A stretch of DNA of 32,918 bases, taken from a virus. The notes beneath the pieces were generated by a model. The model saw only the letters and a program-made list of their open reading frames with translations. It was not told where the DNA came from and ran no database searches. Location: positions 1 to 32,918 of IMG/VR virus record IMGVR_UViG_3300009431_000077, one strand, 5' to 3'. Below are positions 1 to 8,211 of the stretch, piece by piece. The position numbers were made by a program, and so were the translations under genes. Numbering within the stretch: the stretch's first letter is position 1; every line of letters starts with the position of its first letter.

Positions 1-143
1 TTCAATGCGACGGAGGTATGTGTCTTGCGCGTAAATAGATAGAGCACCCAACCGAACAGGCCACCGGGGCGATAGTATAGCTTGTATCCCCGTATCCCGT
101 CGTCAATCTTGAACGGCGCACGGGGAACCGACCTAGTCGCCAT
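1..143 (-). CDS. Partial hypothetical protein, runs off the left edge
   Basis: An open frame begins at an ATG (141-143) and continues without a stop for 47 codons to the window edge. The start overlaps the end of the preceding small gene (ATGGCGACTAG), the coupling seen throughout this operon. The visible residues include FKIDDGIRGYKLYYRPGG followed by a hydrophobic GWVLYLF stretch, so the composition looks protein-like. No family is recognised. There is no strong Shine-Dalgarno sequence, so expression probably relies on coupling to the gene before it. Confidence 0.5.
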   Translation of the reverse strand, partial: MATRSVPRAPFKIDDGIRGYKLYYRPGGLFGWVLYLFTRKTHTSVAL

Positions 144-372
144 CGGTCAGAGGAACGAGGAGCTTTTCGGCGACCGCCGTCAAAAGCGCCTCAATGAAAG
201 CCACCTCCTCCTCTTCTGACAGATCGCCGGGGAGGTCGAGCTTGCCGGCCAGGGAGACCGCGACCTTGTGGCGCTCTTCCGGTGTGTCGAGTGAACGCAA
301 GAACAGTTTGAGACCGAGTCTCAAGAAAAGCGGGAACACCGCCTTGCCTAGATTGAACAGTAGTGTTTTCAT
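133..372 (-). CDS. Small hypothetical protein (79 aa)
   Basis: This 79-residue protein has an amphipathic, hydrophobic N-terminus (KAVFPLFLRLGLKLFLR) and an acidic middle (DLSEEEEVAFIEALL). An AGGAGG-like site lies just upstream of the ATG. The long aliphatic start could be a membrane-associated helix, but it carries several Arg and Lys and is not a clean transmembrane segment. It lies between a coiled-coil membrane protein and a truncated gene in a tightly packed minus-strand operon. No function can be assigned; its base composition is GC-richer than the capsid genes. Confidence 0.6.
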   Translation of the reverse strand: MKTLLFNLGKAVFPLFLRLGLKLFLRSLDTPEERHKVAVSLAGKLDLPGDLSEEEEVAFIEALLTAVAEKLLVPLTDGD

Positions 373-389
373 GTTGTCCTCCTGTTTTG

Positions 390-794
390 TTATGGTGAAA
401 TGATTGCGTGATCACGAACGAATTCCAATACTCTGATTGCTAGGTTGATGAGTCCCACGCCGAAAAACGCCAGGATGCCTCCGATAAGACCCCAGCGAAT
501 TCGTCGCTTATCCTGCCAGCGCTCCCTCTGTCCATCTCTGGGTGCATGTGCCGCCACAAAGGCCTGGAGTGCGGTTTCAAACCCCTCTGCTTGTTTCTTG
601 AGCGCCTCCTGGAAGCTGCCATTCATGGCCTGGTTCAACTTTTGGATCTCTGCCAACAGCGCATTGCTGGCTATAAGCAACTGCTTGAATCCGTTCTGGC
701 TGCTGTCCTCATGCTGGCGCACCCGCTCTATGGCGGTGGTCATGGCTTCAGTGTTCTTTTCGATCAGCCTGATTAGAGCTTCTTCGGAAGGCAT
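390..794 (-). CDS. Coiled-coil protein with one C-terminal membrane segment
   Basis: This 134-residue protein has a long helical, heptad-rich N-terminal part (about residues 1-85), a charged Arg/Lys/Asp/Gln linker, and one transmembrane helix at about 101-121 (WGLIGGILAFFGVGLINLAI). It starts at an ATG behind AGGAGA. The soluble coiled coil plus C-terminal anchor resembles some phage lysis accessory or haemolysin XhlA-like proteins. The similarity is architectural only. The product of 3330-3758 has the same layout, so this operon encodes two such proteins. Confidence 0.6.
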   Translation of the reverse strand: MPSEEALIRLIEKNTEAMTTAIERVRQHEDSSQNGFKQLLIASNALLAEIQKLNQAMNGSFQEALKKQAEGFETALQAFVAAHAPRDGQRERWQDKRRIRWGLIGGILAFFGVGLINLAIRVLEFVRDHAIISP

Positions 795-828
795 AATGTC
801 TCCTAACAGAATATCCCAGCCAGCACTA

Positions 829-2811
829 TCAGTTCAGCCCGCCCTTCCAATGATTGCCGGGCTGTGGTGCGTCATTGTACAATTCCAAGTCATGTGCGTC
901 GGGCACGTAATCAGGCCACTCAACCACACGAATAGTATCGGTTGCATCCCAAGCCGCCAGGCTGGTCAGAGAATCGCCCGCCATTGTAATAGTGGCGAAG
1001 GTATATGGCACCGATGGCAACTGGCTATGTTGCAGAACTCCGCGAGTAATCCAATTATGCGGCAGTGTTAGCCGCGCCTGTCCCAGAGTATCGCCGCCCC
1101 AATAATGTCGCCAGTTTCGACTTGTTACATCGGTATCGTCATTCAAATCGTTGCTACCATAGATCGAACCGGCAAGCCAGTAATCGGGGTTGCTATCGGA
1201 AGAGTCGCAATTGATGAACGTATTCGCAAAGGCCGTGTTATCATAGCAGCTATCCGCATGTGTGTAACCGTCAATAGCGTCTTCATCAGGGATACGAATA
1301 CCGATATCAGAGTCAACGATATGATTGTTGTACACCTGGTTGTCATTGCAGTCATGAAGAATGTAGATCGCTTCGTCGCAATCTATCAGATAGTTGTTGA
1401 AGATTCGGCATGTATCCGCGCTATACTCCAAAATGATGCCCCAACCTGTACTGTCGAAGCCGCTAACGGTGTTATTGTAGAAATCAACATTGTAGCTGAA
1501 ATAAGCCGGCGTATTATCCTCCTCGCCGCCGATATGGAACCCATGCAACCCGTTGTCCTCATTGCCGTCTGAAGTGTAGGTGTTGCCGTGAATCGTTCCG
1601 TCATGAAACTCGCCTACAAACAGCGGTGCGCCCCAGGTGCCGTTAAAGGTGTTGTCCGCGATTTCACCGCCTGTGTAGTTGCCCTTCAACTCCAATCCAC
1701 GGCTGCCGGCATTAAAAGCACCTGTATGGGTAAAGGTGTTACCGGTAATAGTCACATCGTAAGCACTGGCCGTGTTGGCGGAAATAATGCCATCAGCAGT
1801 CCCGGCAACATTGATTGTCGAATTTGTTACGATCAAATGCCCAGTGTTAGTTGAAATCATTTTGATCGCCTGGTACGCCGTACCAGTTGGCACGTTGAAA
1901 GTGCAATCGTCAACTGTTAGCTCGCACGCACCACCGCCAGCATAAACGGCTTCTTTACTGTTACCCGGATTAAACGTAGTGCCGGAAAAGTCGTAAGTTC
2001 CAGGGCCATCAAGTTGAATTGAAGCCAATGCACCTAGAGCCGCGCCAACGGTACAGTTATCAAGATTCAAATTACCAGTACACCGCCAACCGCCATAACT
2101 GGAACCTGAAGAGGCCAGCATATCTTCAATCGTAGTGTTGCTGATTGTGAGAGTATCATCACCCACAAGATAACCATAGCCATATTGTAGACCATTGTAC
2201 TCGATTATACAGGAATCAATATAGTTATGTGTTGCTCCTCCTATTTCATCACTAGTAAGACATAGTATATTATAATCTGAAGTATACGCAAGATACAGGT
2301 TCCTCAGCGTAATCGCATCAGCATCCATCTTAATGCTGTAATACTGCACTAAAGGCGCATAACAAGAGTCGAATGCAGCAGAAAAGTGCAGGTACAATGA
2401 ATCAGTATCCGCACTGAACCAGACCGTATTATCTGCACCGTCCATTGTAGTCGAATCGACAGCAAAAGCATAGAAGGTGTTATCAACCCACACTCCTTGA
2501 TCAGGATTGCTTGAATTAGGGTGATGCACAGAATAGATGTCGCTATTCAGAAAGCAAGAATCCGGCTCATAGTAATGTGCGCCCATAACACGAGTATCGT
2601 CTGAATTATTGCCACGAATCAGCACTGACTCATTAATATTCAGATATTCGTAGTAAGTTCCTGCCGCTACATTGATTGTATCGCCTGTTGAAGCAGCAGT
2701 AATCGCAGCGGAGATAGTACTCTGCTCCGCAGGCACTTCGATCTGCTCGCCTATTCCTTGACCATAAAATAGTAAAAGAGATAGAGCGTAAAGAGCCCAC
2801 TTAGATTTCAT
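829..2811 (-). CDS. Exported parallel beta-helix protein
   Basis: This protein of about 660 residues opens with a signal peptide (MKSKWALYALSLLLFYGQG, then a likely cleavage before EQ). It continues with a pectate-lyase/NosD-like opening (STISAAITAASTGDTINVAAGTY) and many short repeats rich in Asn, Gly, Thr and Asp such as DNTFNG, GNTYTSDG and YNNTVSGF, typical of right-handed parallel beta-helices. I place the start at 2811 because GAGG lies six bases upstream; another ATG pair lies at 2826. The likely role is a secreted or surface carbohydrate-binding or hydrolysing protein. A tail spike is less likely, because spikes normally lack signal peptides. Base composition becomes GC-richer towards the C-terminal half, suggesting domain exchange. 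Confidence 0.75.
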   Translation of the reverse strand: MKSKWALYALSLLLFYGQGIGEQIEVPAEQSTISAAITAASTGDTINVAAGTYYEYLNINESVLIRGNNSDDTRVMGAHYYEPDSCFLNSDIYSVHHPNSSNPDQGVWVDNTFYAFAVDSTTMDGADNTVWFSADTDSLYLHFSAAFDSCYAPLVQYYSIKMDADAITLRNLYLAYTSDYNILCLTSDEIGGATHNYIDSCIIEYNGLQYGYGYLVGDDTLTISNTTIEDMLASSGSSYGGWRCTGNLNLDNCTVGAALGALASIQLDGPGTYDFSGTTFNPGNSKEAVYAGGGACELTVDDCTFNVPTGTAYQAIKMISTNTGHLIVTNSTINVAGTADGIISANTASAYDVTITGNTFTHTGAFNAGSRGLELKGNYTGGEIADNTFNGTWGAPLFVGEFHDGTIHGNTYTSDGNEDNGLHGFHIGGEEDNTPAYFSYNVDFYNNTVSGFDSTGWGIILEYSADTCRIFNNYLIDCDEAIYILHDCNDNQVYNNHIVDSDIGIRIPDEDAIDGYTHADSCYDNTAFANTFINCDSSDSNPDYWLAGSIYGSNDLNDDTDVTSRNWRHYWGGDTLGQARLTLPHNWITRGVLQHSQLPSVPYTFATITMAGDSLTSLAAWDATDTIRVVEWPDYVPDAHDLELYNDAPQPGNHWKGGLN

Positions 2812-2812
2812 A

Positions 2813-3259
2813 CTAATCCTCATCATAGTAGGTGTTCAACTCAAAAGTTCCAGCAACAGAGTCACTAAGAGTAATTTTGAAGTATACCCCACAACACCTG
2901 TCCATAGTTCCAAGAGACCAGTGATCTACATATGAACTGGAAAGAGTCTCAGAGCTACAGAGTGTTGTGTAATCAGAAGCATCACTGGAGATGTTCCCTT
3001 TGCACGAAATTTCCTGAAATTCAATCTTCAAAGTTCCTGTACAAGTAGAACTAGCTTCTTCAACCCAAACAGACCAACCAGAGCCAGAAGCAGCCCTATA
3101 AGCAGCACCGATCCCAAGCCAACTCTTCTCAAAGTATACAGTAACATATTGAACGCCTGCTTCCGAGCAGGTAATTTCATTTACCTTAACTTTTGTCTTC
3201 CCTTGAGCTGCACAAAAGATAAGTGTGCAAGCAAGGAAAGTCATCAGAAATTTCTTCAT
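2813..3259 (-). CDS. Small exported cysteine-rich protein
   Basis: The 148-residue product has a classical signal peptide (MKKFLMTFLACTLIFCAAQG). The mature part carries about seven Cys and is rich in Ser, Thr and Gly, with alternating hydrophobic residues that suggest a beta sandwich held by disulphides. The ATG follows AAAAGGAG at good spacing. The stop codon overlaps the start region of the beta-helix gene, so the two exported proteins are probably co-translated. No family is recognised. A cell-surface or periplasmic role is inferred from export alone. Confidence 0.65.
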   Translation of the reverse strand: MKKFLMTFLACTLIFCAAQGKTKVKVNEITCSEAGVQYVTVYFEKSWLGIGAAYRAASGSGWSVWVEEASSTCTGTLKIEFQEISCKGNISSDASDYTTLCSSETLSSSYVDHWSLGTMDRCCGVYFKITLSDSVAGTFELNTYYDED

Positions 3260-3329
3260 AGTTCACTCCTTTTTAGTAAACAAAAGCTTTTGTATCTAAT
3301 TTATGGAAAATAAATAAAAGTCAATAGAA

Positions 3330-3758
3330 TTATAGCCACCACTCAGGAAAGGCTATTTGAAGATAGTGTTTAAGGAAATATTGAAAGACTTTTTCAAGTC
3401 CCAACACTGATAAAGCAATTACAAACCAAACATTCTCACGTTTGTACCATTTAGGCTTTTCACTCTCAACAAAAGGAGTTTTAGCAAGAGTCTTCTCAAC
3501 AGCATCTACTCTTTCTTCTATCTCTTCACCAGGATACTTGTCAAGAACATGCTCCACTTCACTAACCCTGTTTTTGAGGTTGATAGCACAGCTTTGTATT
3601 TCTTCTTTGACCTTTTTCAGATCATCAACCTGTAATTCCAACTTCAAAACAGTATCATGAGTACTCGTTACAGCTTCTTTCAGATCTCCAACAGTTTCTT
3701 TGATAGGATCTACAACAAGCTGTAGTAATTCAACCATTCCTATTTCATCATTGCCCAT
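3330..3758 (-). CDS. Coiled-coil protein with C-terminal membrane segment
   Basis: This 142-residue protein has a heptad-like N-terminal region (about residues 10-95, with VGDLKEAV, LKLELQVDDLKKVKEE and VDAVEKTL) and a hydrophobic segment at about 108-122 (ENVWFVIALSVLGLEKVF). It ends with an aromatic tail (FPEWWL). The layout matches the 390-794 product. Possible roles are a lysis accessory protein or an inner-membrane tether; neither is shown by the sequence. It directly follows the cupin-like gene in the same operon. Confidence 0.6.
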   Translation of the reverse strand: MGNDEIGMVELLQLVVDPIKETVGDLKEAVTSTHDTVLKLELQVDDLKKVKEEIQSCAINLKNRVSEVEHVLDKYPGEEIEERVDAVEKTLAKTPFVESEKPKWYKRENVWFVIALSVLGLEKVFQYFLKHYLQIAFPEWWL

Positions 3759-3759
3759 A

Positions 3760-4179
3760 TTAATCTCCTGTCAGAGGTCGAGGATACAGCCAAAATCGAC
3801 AAACACCATCTTCAACCCCAAACACCTCAAGGAGTTGTGAAGATTTTACATAGAACGAGTCCCCAGGCCCAACGATTCGCTCACAAACAACATCCTCTGA
3901 GCCTTCGTTCCTTATAAAAACATGAACCCAGCCAGACAATACATGAGCATACATAGAGGCTCCTTTATGCCCATGAGAAGCAAAGTGTGCGTTCTTCTTA
4001 AAAGTCCCCTCACGCATCTCCCAATCTTCACCAATCCAAAGACAATCTCCAGTCCCATAAACATGCCCATCTACATCAACATATTCCTTTCTACACCTTT
4101 TAACTTTCTTAGTAAGATTCTTGATGTAGTTAGAAACCTCCTCCAAGCGTGCAAAGGAGTCTGTTTTCTTTTCAAGCAT
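3760..4179 (-). CDS. Cupin-like protein
   Basis: The 139-residue product ends with a small beta-barrel pattern: HKGASMYAHVLSGWVHVFI, then IVGPGDSFYV, then LLEVFGVEDG and CRFWLYPR. The spacing of a His-rich first motif, a PGD turn and a final strand is typical of cupins, although canonical metal-binding residues are not all evident. I start it at 4179 (MLEKKTDSF) because GGGAG lies eight bases upstream; the frame extends to 4230 without a ribosome site. Its function is unknown; it could be a small-molecule or metal-binding protein. Confidence 0.5.
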   Translation of the reverse strand: MLEKKTDSFARLEEVSNYIKNLTKKVKRCRKEYVDVDGHVYGTGDCLWIGEDWEMREGTFKKNAHFASHGHKGASMYAHVLSGWVHVFIRNEGSEDVVCERIVGPGDSFYVKSSQLLEVFGVEDGVCRFWLYPRPLTGD

Positions 4180-4204
4180 ATTTATCTCCCAAGTAAAAAG
4201 AGAA

Positions 4205-4233
4205 GGGATGAGACATGTGTATGATCCCATCCC
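4205..4233 (-). terminator. Terminator-like hairpin ahead of the cupin gene
   Basis: Read on the minus strand, GGGATG and CATCCC form a 6-bp stem around a 17-base loop, followed directly by the T-rich run TTCTCTTTTTAC. It lies downstream of the stronger capsid-end hairpin and only about 25 bases before the cupin start, so it might instead be a leader structure. Confidence 0.4.
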
Positions 4234-4283
4234 TCCAACAAGAAAGACATTAAAATATTAATAGAAAAGGATCATAAATATGT

Positions 4284-4318
4284 TTGAGGAGGGGAGAGGA
4301 CAGGACTCCCCTCCTCAA
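4284..4318 (-). terminator. Strong hairpin after the major capsid gene
   Basis: TTGAGGAGGGGAG and CTCCCCTCCTCAA form a perfect 13-bp stem around a 9-base loop, starting 15 bases after the major capsid gene stop. There is no good U-tract on the minus strand. It may act as a terminator, an attenuator or an mRNA 3' stabiliser that boosts capsid expression relative to downstream genes. Confidence 0.6.
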
Positions 4319-4332
4319 TATAATCATGAACC

Positions 4333-5547
4333 TTAGTCAATCTTTGCAACCCAACGGTAGTCGGTATTAGCAACACCGAAATGAGTGTTAACCTTGAATC
4401 GGTAGACAATCTTACGACTGAATGCCAGATCAGAATCAGCACCCTGAGATGCAGTAGTGGGCTTCTCTACCCAGTTCAGTTGCAGCTGGTTCTTCGGAAC
4501 TCCAAGGAAGAAGTCCGCAGAGTCAGCCAGATAAGCAGACTCAACCACATTGAACTTATTCTTAAAGAAGTTTGGCAGATCCTTAGATACTCCCGTAGTA
4601 GTATCAGCAGTGGCCCCATGTGCATCCTGTGCAACATACGAAGCACCCAACAGCTTAAAGGTCTCGATTGTCTGTCCAGGCGGAATTACCAGAGTATCTG
4701 GTACAATCGTGATCTTCTCACCACGATCATCCACCATATCAGCAAACAAGTTGTAAGCCGCAGCTAAAGTAGCCCAAGTTACTCCAGCACCACTATGATC
4801 AGCATAGTTAGCATTAGTCTGCAAATCAATCACAGCCGAGTGATCAGTTGAATAGAAGCCACTGGCAGTAACAGTAGATCCATTGTAATAGAATCCCTTG
4901 TTCGCAGCCTCATCAAACACAGAACGAGCAGTGCCCATCTCCAAGGTCTGGATGATACCTTTCGCAACCTTCTGCATAGCTTTGTTAGCCAAACGATTCA
5001 CACGATCAATAACCTGACCAGTCTGATCATTGTAAATAACTTCCCAAGTCAGAGACACAATACGACCGAAATCCCAGTAGAAGATTCCAACCTTTTTGTC
5101 TCCGATGTCCGATTCCTCGTAAGGCATGCTTGGGCCACGCAGCGCCAACTCTTCATGCGCACCAAATCCAGGAATTTCCTCGAAATCAGTGTGTCCCGCA
5201 TCACCTTCCGTTACCAGAGACAGCTCACGCTGTCCCGCATAATCCTCATATACACCCAGAACCAGATCGGTGAAATAAGAGTCAACGATGTAAGGCATAG
5301 CAGAATGCGTAATTGCCTCAGCAATAGCAGCATGTCCTGATCGACCTGGGCCACCCAGAACACCATCAGGATCTACAACTGATTCATAGACTTCTTTCAG
5401 CGAGAAAGAGAGAGGATCATTTTCCTTTTTAGCCTTCTGCAAGAGCCGACTAAAATGTTTACCAGTAGCAACCTTCGAACGAGCAGTACCTTTGCCGTAC
5501 TTGTTCTCAGCTTGCTCCACAATAGTCCCGTAAAAATTCTTACTCAT
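4333..5547 (-). CDS. Major capsid protein (Mu gpT-like, HK97 fold)
   Basis: This 404-residue protein follows the protease-scaffold and decoration genes, the standard capsid-gene order. It shows features of the Mu gpT-like major head subunit group: an N-terminal helix-rich section, SLVTEGDAGHTDFEEIPGFG, a long helix with ARSVFDEAANKG, and the late motif DRGEKITIVPDTLVIPP typical of the HK97 P/A-domain region. Its length suits HK97-fold capsids. The ATG follows GGGAGG. A 13-bp hairpin directly after the stop may set high mRNA stability. Family placement is by motif reading, so the exact subgroup is uncertain. Confidence 0.85.
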   Translation of the reverse strand: MSKNFYGTIVEQAENKYGKGTARSKVATGKHFSRLLQKAKKENDPLSFSLKEVYESVVDPDGVLGGPGRSGHAAIAEAITHSAMPYIVDSYFTDLVLGVYEDYAGQRELSLVTEGDAGHTDFEEIPGFGAHEELALRGPSMPYEESDIGDKKVGIFYWDFGRIVSLTWEVIYNDQTGQVIDRVNRLANKAMQKVAKGIIQTLEMGTARSVFDEAANKGFYYNGSTVTASGFYSTDHSAVIDLQTNANYADHSGAGVTWATLAAAYNLFADMVDDRGEKITIVPDTLVIPPGQTIETFKLLGASYVAQDAHGATADTTTGVSKDLPNFFKNKFNVVESAYLADSADFFLGVPKNQLQLNWVEKPTTASQGADSDLAFSRKIVYRFKVNTHFGVANTDYRWVAKID

Positions 5548-5564
5548 GTATTTACCTCCCTTTC

Positions 5565-6014
5565 TTAAGCGCCAGCTACTGTGTTATCACCATACTGCAC
5601 AAAGTCGAAATACACCGGATAACCACTCGCAGTGGTTGCTGCAGAGTCCGTCATAGGACGACCAACCAACACATAAGTAGCACCCGTTGCCGAAGTAGCA
5701 GAATTAGGCTGGAACTTGTACTTAGAGTCAGTATAAGACAGGAAGCCCAGAGCCGCGAAATTACTCGCACTGTTATTCCCCAGCAGAGGAACCTCAGCAG
5801 TAAACTTTCTCAGGATAGTAGCAGTTCCGTTATTGACTTCAACAACCAGACCAAGGACAAGATCAGCAACCGCTTCGGATTGCTCCACATTGTCATTGGT
5901 GACATTGTATTTCACCAACATACCTACAGCAACAGTGGTAGCGCAAGCAAGTTTAATAGTGTCTTCATGAGAAGAATAAATAGAACGTACAACAATTCCA
6001 TAATCATCAATCAT
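5565..6014 (-). CDS. Putative head decoration protein
   Basis: The 149-residue, Ala/Thr/Val-rich product is predominantly beta, with repeated short strands (TIKLACATTVAVGMLVKYN, VLGLVVEV, TYVLVGRPM). It lies between scaffold and major capsid genes, the usual place of a decoration or stabilisation protein such as lambda gpD or the DUF2190 group. The pattern 'initial attribute, becomes regular, value over time' resembles DUF2190 proteins. It starts at an ATG with GGAGG upstream. Assignment rests on gene order and composition. Confidence 0.6.
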   Translation of the reverse strand: MIDDYGIVVRSIYSSHEDTIKLACATTVAVGMLVKYNVTNDNVEQSEAVADLVLGLVVEVNNGTATILRKFTAEVPLLGNNSASNFAALGFLSYTDSKYKFQPNSATSATGATYVLVGRPMTDSAATTASGYPVYFDFVQYGDNTVAGA

Positions 6015-6025
6015 TAGAGACCTCC

Positions 6026-6589
6026 TTATTCATCTTCATGATTTAATTCAAGTAATTCATCATCAGAGAGTTCCTTCTCATCTTCATCGGTCTCTTTCTC
6101 TTCGACCACGACTTGACCATCGGGAGTCTCCTTAGTCTTCAGAGTAACAAGATTCTCCTTCAGACTCTTCATAGCCTCCTCGATATCGGCTCTCTCTTCC
6201 CCAATCCACTTTTTGTGGAACCAGTTGTCCTCGTCAAGAACAAACTCTTTGAGCTTATCAGGAAGTTCAAGTTCCTCAACAATCTGGGCATACTCTGCCT
6301 GATCATCAGCGTTCTTGACCCTCTCCTCAAGCTTCTCCTTCTCATCAGTCGCAGTCTTAAGATCTGCTGTCAACTGATCCTTCTCCTTAACCAAATCCGC
6401 TTTGGCAGTTTCAAGATCGGTCTTCTCAGTCTCAAGAGTAGCGATAGAATCGTTAGCAGTCTGCAAATCGGTCTTTAGACCTTCAATCTCAGCTGTACGA
6501 GCTTCAATGAGTTCCTTAATGGCACTCATGTTGTCCGTACTGAGACTTTCTTGCAGCTTCTCAAAGAGTTTCTTCAGCTCTTCATTCAT
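6026..6589 (-). CDS. Nested in-frame scaffold protein
   Basis: Inside the protease-scaffold gene, an in-frame ATG at 6589 (MNEELKKLFEK) follows a perfect AGGAGG eight bases upstream (6598-6603). Translation from here would give a 187-residue protein made only of the coiled-coil scaffold. This matches the established arrangement in lambda, where Nu3 is made from an internal start in gene C. The site lies exactly at the protease/scaffold junction, which makes chance unlikely. Expression is inferred. Confidence 0.65.
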   Translation of the reverse strand: MNEELKKLFEKLQESLSTDNMSAIKELIEARTAEIEGLKTDLQTANDSIATLETEKTDLETAKADLVKEKDQLTADLKTATDEKEKLEERVKNADDQAEYAQIVEELELPDKLKEFVLDEDNWFHKKWIGEERADIEEAMKSLKENLVTLKTKETPDGQVVVEEKETDEDEKELSDDELLELNHEDE

Positions 6590-7204
6590 AGACGCTTCCT
6601 CCTTAAGTTTAGGTTCATTAGTTTTCAGTTTATTTAGTTCTTCGTTCATTTGAATCTTAGTAGTTGGTCTCCAAGACTCCTTCATCAAAGCTCCGGCAGC
6701 GGCAGGTCTGTGAACCCAATCAGAACTAGCCAATGAGATCCACACGAGGGGGGTTATAACAACACGACCGTCTTCTAACTCTTCCTCTTCTGTCTCACAA
6801 TACCCGTGCACCGAAATCCCTATTTTTTCAGGGGTTGCAGAAGCTTTCGCGAATACTTCTTCAGCCAAAGGAGTCTCGTCATAAAAGGCCACCTTAGAAT
6901 AAACCCCGTCGGCTCTAGCATCGAATGTGCCGGGGATATGATAAGAAACAGCATCTTGTACTCGTCTAGAATAAGCATCCCACTCCGAATGATTACAGAA
7001 CATCACCGGAGATTCTTCAAGCACAACTCTAAAAGACTCAGAGCTGGCCAGCGTGAAATTTGTCCCATTCGCGGAAATCCCGTGGCGGTAGTGCCTCACA
7101 AGAGCTTGTTTCTCCTCTTTACCCTCAGAGTTCTTTACCACATTACACTCAATAATTTCAGAACCAGGGAAAATAAATTCTTTCAAATTCCTCTTATTTG
7201 GCAT
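6026..7204 (-). CDS. Prohead protease fused to scaffold
   Basis: The N-terminal half (about residues 1-190) looks like a phage prohead protease of the herpesvirus-assemblin-like type: PVMFCNHSEW holds the likely catalytic His (about H72), GISVHGY the likely nucleophile Ser (about S131), and SSDWVHRPAAAG the conserved exit strand. The C-terminal half is a long, highly charged coiled coil ending in an acidic tail, typical of scaffolding. I start it at 7204 (MPNKRN) because GGAGG lies seven bases upstream; the frame opens at 7237. It overlaps the endonuclease gene before it by 11 bases. The scaffold half also has its own start (separate entry). Confidence 0.8.
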   Translation of the reverse strand: MPNKRNLKEFIFPGSEIIECNVVKNSEGKEEKQALVRHYRHGISANGTNFTLASSESFRVVLEESPVMFCNHSEWDAYSRRVQDAVSYHIPGTFDARADGVYSKVAFYDETPLAEEVFAKASATPEKIGISVHGYCETEEEELEDGRVVITPLVWISLASSDWVHRPAAAGALMKESWRPTTKIQMNEELNKLKTNEPKLKEEASMNEELKKLFEKLQESLSTDNMSAIKELIEARTAEIEGLKTDLQTANDSIATLETEKTDLETAKADLVKEKDQLTADLKTATDEKEKLEERVKNADDQAEYAQIVEELELPDKLKEFVLDEDNWFHKKWIGEERADIEEAMKSLKENLVTLKTKETPDGQVVVEEKETDEDEKELSDDELLELNHEDE

Positions 7205-8171
7205 CAACACCTCCGTCTCTGTATCTACAATTATCAAAGTGCCATCTCTTCATAGTAAGCCCCACTCCTTCTTTTCCACAATGAGGACAAACAAGAATTT
7301 CTCTCTTGCCACAGTTTTCAAAGTGCCACTGTTTCATAGTACTTTCTCCTCCAACTTTCCCACAAACAGGACATGTTACCACTTTTTGTTTAAACTCTTT
7401 ACCACAGTTGTCGAAATGCCAGCGCTTCATTTGAGAAATCCCACCAACTTTTCCACAGTGAGGACAGGTAACATTATGCCCTTTTCGAGCTTCCGACATC
7501 TTCTGCTTAGTTTCTTCTGAAGGGTATCTCCCCTGACCAGCCTCGCCTATCTTTTGCTTATGCTCCTCAGAAAGCTTTTTACCAAAGAAATGATGCCTTT
7601 CACCTTTCCGGGCCTCAGACATCTTCCTTTTCGTTTCTTCAGTATGATGCCTATCTTCCTTTTTCTTCTTACTCCAAGGATTCACCCACTCAGACTCTTC
7701 TCGTATTTTCTGAAGAACTGCTCTTTTCTTTTCTAAAACCTCACCACTATACTTCCTGCCAGAAAGAGCCTCACTTATCTTCCTTCTTGACTCTTTCGTA
7801 TGGGTCTTCCCGTAAAAGTGATTCTTTTCCCCCATACGAACTTCTGACATCTTCTTCTTGGTTCTATCAGATATCTCATAACTTCCACCGCCAGTAGTAA
7901 GATTATACCCAGAATTGAAAGTGTTGTAGCTCTTAATATACAACTTCTCAACATCATTCAAGGTATCTCTAGTAGCATCTGGTGAAAGTACCTCAAGAAC
8001 AAACCACTCAAAAGCATCCTCACCATATTTCCTAAGAGCATTATGAAAATAATTAGAAGATCCTCTGGATGAGAAGAAGTGATGCTCTTTCCTTCTCTCT
8101 TTCAAAGTCTTAGTAGTCTGCCCAACATAAGACTTCCCATTCACCTTGTTTACAGCCCTATAAACAATCAA
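7194..8171 (-). CDS. GIY-YIG homing endonuclease with NUMOD3 repeats and zinc fingers
   Basis: The 325-residue protein starts with a GIY-YIG nuclease domain (VYRAVNKVNGKSYVGQT; a conserved Arg near 26, Glu 76 in VEKLYIKSYN, Asn 90 in GYNLTTGG). NUMOD3-type DNA-binding repeats follow (KKKMSEVRMGEKNHFYGK, RRKISEALSGRKYS and others, about 103-230). It ends with three CxxC-x12-HxxxC zinc-finger-like units at 236-256, 267-287 and 295-315. It starts at TTG. As a free-standing mobile endonuclease it would cut a related phage lacking it and spread by repair. It is the first gene behind the promoter at 8212-8240, ahead of the capsid genes. Confidence 0.9.
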   Translation of the reverse strand: MIVYRAVNKVNGKSYVGQTTKTLKERRKEHHFFSSRGSSNYFHNALRKYGEDAFEWFVLEVLSPDATRDTLNDVEKLYIKSYNTFNSGYNLTTGGGSYEISDRTKKKMSEVRMGEKNHFYGKTHTKESRRKISEALSGRKYSGEVLEKKRAVLQKIREESEWVNPWSKKKKEDRHHTEETKRKMSEARKGERHHFFGKKLSEEHKQKIGEAGQGRYPSEETKQKMSEARKGHNVTCPHCGKVGGISQMKRWHFDNCGKEFKQKVVTCPVCGKVGGESTMKQWHFENCGKREILVCPHCGKEGVGLTMKRWHFDNCRYRDGGVDAK

Positions 8172-8211
8172 ATCAACCCCTAAAAATTAGATGTCTTTGA
8201 TCTGTACATAT

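Noticed and set aside
445-1071. 208-residue plus-strand frame
   Set aside because: It lies opposite the coiled-coil and beta-helix genes, has no ribosome site and a low-quality composition, and is a shadow frame.
1105-1572. 155-residue plus-strand frame rich in Ile and Val
   Set aside because: It is the reverse strand of Asn/Asp/Thr-rich beta-helix repeats, which naturally read as Ile/Val-rich.
3293-3324. Minus-strand TTGACT followed by T-rich sequence, ahead of the exported-protein genes
   Set aside because: The best -10 options are at 15 or 20 bases, and no upstream box matches the late promoters. It may be a decayed copy, but I do not list it as a promoter.
6113-6653. Plus-strand Leu/Ser-rich frames
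   Set aside because: They are the opposite strand of the scaffold coiled coil and have no start signals.
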